A stretch of 6,481 bases of DNA. It comes from Ilumatobacteraceae bacterium (GTDB lineage: Bacteria > Actinomycetota > Acidimicrobiia > Acidimicrobiales > Ilumatobacteraceae). The notes beneath the pieces are model-generated. The model did no database searches. It worked only from the letters and a program-made list of their open reading frames with translations, and had not been told where the DNA came from. Numbering within the stretch: position 1 is the first letter of the stretch; every line of letters begins with the position of its first letter. Shown here in pieces: positions 5,635 through 6,481 of this stretch. The DNA is taken from the NCBI GenBank assembly GCA_023263465.1, contig JALQWV010000011.1, forward strand, positions 1 to 6,481, read 5' to 3'. The translations under genes and the position numbers were made by a program.

Positions 5635-6481
5635 ACCAATTTTTTGACGAAGCCTTCAAGCTGACGGAGATTGCGGCACTCATACACGCCATCGGTGAAG
5701 CTGCCGTACTCACCGACCACCGAATCACCGGTGTTCCAGTAACTCTTTGGCTCGGGATTCAACCAGTACACGTGACGTCCGCGCTTTTGCATTTCCTTTA
5801 CTACCCACGAACCGGTTGCGTGGTAATTATTTCGCGCATCGCCGAGCAACAATATGGTGGTCTTCGAATTGATGTCTTTGCCGTATCGCTCCCAGAACAC
5901 TTCGAAAGCGTGGCCGTAGTCGGAGTGTCCGTCCACCCACACCACATCGGCTTCGGTGTTCACACGATGAATTGCGTCAGAAATATCTTCGGTGTTTTTA
6001 AAGTAGCTCGTCACTTCATCAATGCCGTCAATGAAAACGAATGAACGCACCTTTGAGAACTGACCCTGAATGGCGTACACCAACATGAGGGTGAAGCGAG
6101 CAAACGCTGCCACGCTCCCCGAAATATCTGCCACCACCATCAACTCGGGCTTGGCAGGACGAGGGTACTTAAACTTCGGATCTGCCGGAACACCGCCGTA
6201 GCTCAGGGAGTGACGCACCGTGTTGCGGAAGTCGAGTGGGCCCTTACGGCCGTGGCGACGCTTGCGAGCGAGACGGGCCGCAAGCTTGCGCGTAAGGGGC
6301 TGCAAAGCCTTCTTTAGGCTTTGCATTTCATCACGACTCGCGTGCATGAACTCAACGTCTTCTGGCAACGGCTTACGAAGCGTCTTTGCCATAGCTTCGG
6401 CACCGCGATCCGCTACAAGGCGACGGCGAATTTCGGCTTCAACTTCTTGCTTGAACTGCTCGATGCGATGGTTATATTCGT
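5631..6481 (-). CDS. VWA-domain CoxE-like protein (5' truncated)
   Basis: The frame remains open to the right edge, adding about 29 codons upstream of the Met at 6392 (reading ...EIRRRLVADRGAEAMAKT), so that Met is internal and the true start is outside the window. The visible part begins with a charged helical region, then a basic CoxE-type signature (LARKRRHGRKGPLDFRNTVR, with SLSYGGVP following), then a von Willebrand factor A domain. Its MIDAS metal site is intact: D-I-S-G-S at bases 6114-6128, a later Ser/Asp loop in DGHSDYG, and Asp in LLLGDARNNY. The C-terminus has HVYWLNPEP and ECRNLRQLEGFV. Family members act with MoxR-type AAA+ ATPases in assembling or activating metalloenzymes, so such an ATPase is predicted further right. 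It heads the visible leftward operon and its stop overlaps the phosphatase start by 4 bases. No membrane segment is apparent. Confidence 0.9.
   Translation of the reverse strand, partial: EYNHRIEQFKQEVEAEIRRRLVADRGAEAMAKTLRKPLPEDVEFMHASRDEMQSLKKALQPLTRKLAARLARKRRHGRKGPLDFRNTVRHSLSYGGVPADPKFKYPRPAKPELMVVADISGSVAAFARFTLMLVYAIQGQFSKVRSFVFIDGIDEVTSYFKNTEDISDAIHRVNTEADVVWVDGHSDYGHAFEVFWERYGKDINSKTTILLLGDARNNYHATGSWVVKEMQKRGRHVYWLNPEPKSYWNTGDSVVGEYGSFTDGVYECRNLRQLEGFVKKLV

Noticed and set aside
5457..6044. 195-codon open frame on the plus strand
   Set aside because: It is antisense to the well-supported phosphatase and VWA genes and shows no recognisable domain; a shadow frame.
5631..6392. Met at 6392 as the start of the VWA protein
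   Set aside because: The frame stays open upstream to the window edge with family-like helical sequence, so this Met is internal.
1..6481. Defence system, CRISPR array, mobile element, tRNA or riboswitch
   Set aside because: No repeat-spacer pattern, transposase or integrase motif, tRNA-like fold or non-coding stretch large enough was seen.

Overview
The window is a very gene-dense piece of a bacterial chromosome with roughly balanced base composition (about 50% GC by eye). The gene content suggests an actinobacterium: an MtrA/MtrB-like two-component pair followed by a lipoprotein in the slot where LpqB usually sits, and a CoxE-like VWA protein of a type I associate with Acidimicrobiia and related aquatic Actinomycetota. 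The phylum call is reasonably comfortable; the class is a guess from recalled family resemblance.

Layout: four genes run rightward from the left edge to 3674, and three run leftward from the right edge to 3671. Rightward are a 5'-truncated OmpR/PhoB-type response regulator (1-537), its membrane histidine kinase (534-2060), a 52-residue lipoprotein absent from the supplied gene models (2044-2202), and glycerol kinase glpK (2199-3674). Leftward, in transcription order, are a 5'-truncated VWA/CoxE-like protein (6481-5631), a histidine phosphatase (5634-4981), and a compact GMC-type FAD oxidoreductase (4975-3671). Nearly every junction is a 4-base start/stop overlap or similar. The only non-coding bases are the five at 4976-4980, so there is no intergenic room for promoters or terminators and no gene-free stretch to describe.

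How the genes may work together: the rightward group looks like one translationally coupled operon. In it an MtrAB-type envelope-sensing system is co-expressed with a tiny lipoprotein, possibly the remnant or reduced form of an LpqB/GerMN-type partner, and with glycerol kinase, which makes the sn-glycerol-3-phosphate used for phospholipids and central metabolism. The leftward group couples a VWA scaffold (these usually work with a MoxR AAA+ ATPase), a phosphatase and a flavin-dependent alcohol/polyol-type dehydrogenase; its substrate cannot be read from the sequence. The two operons meet at a single CTAG that supplies a TAG stop to both.

The most interesting points are the 52-residue lipoprotein, the 13-bp direct repeat that duplicates its start region inside the kinase gene, the loss of the FBP-binding loop in GlpK, the shortened FAD-binding region of the GMC enzyme, and the shared stop site. 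I saw no RNA genes, mobile elements, CRISPR array or defence system.
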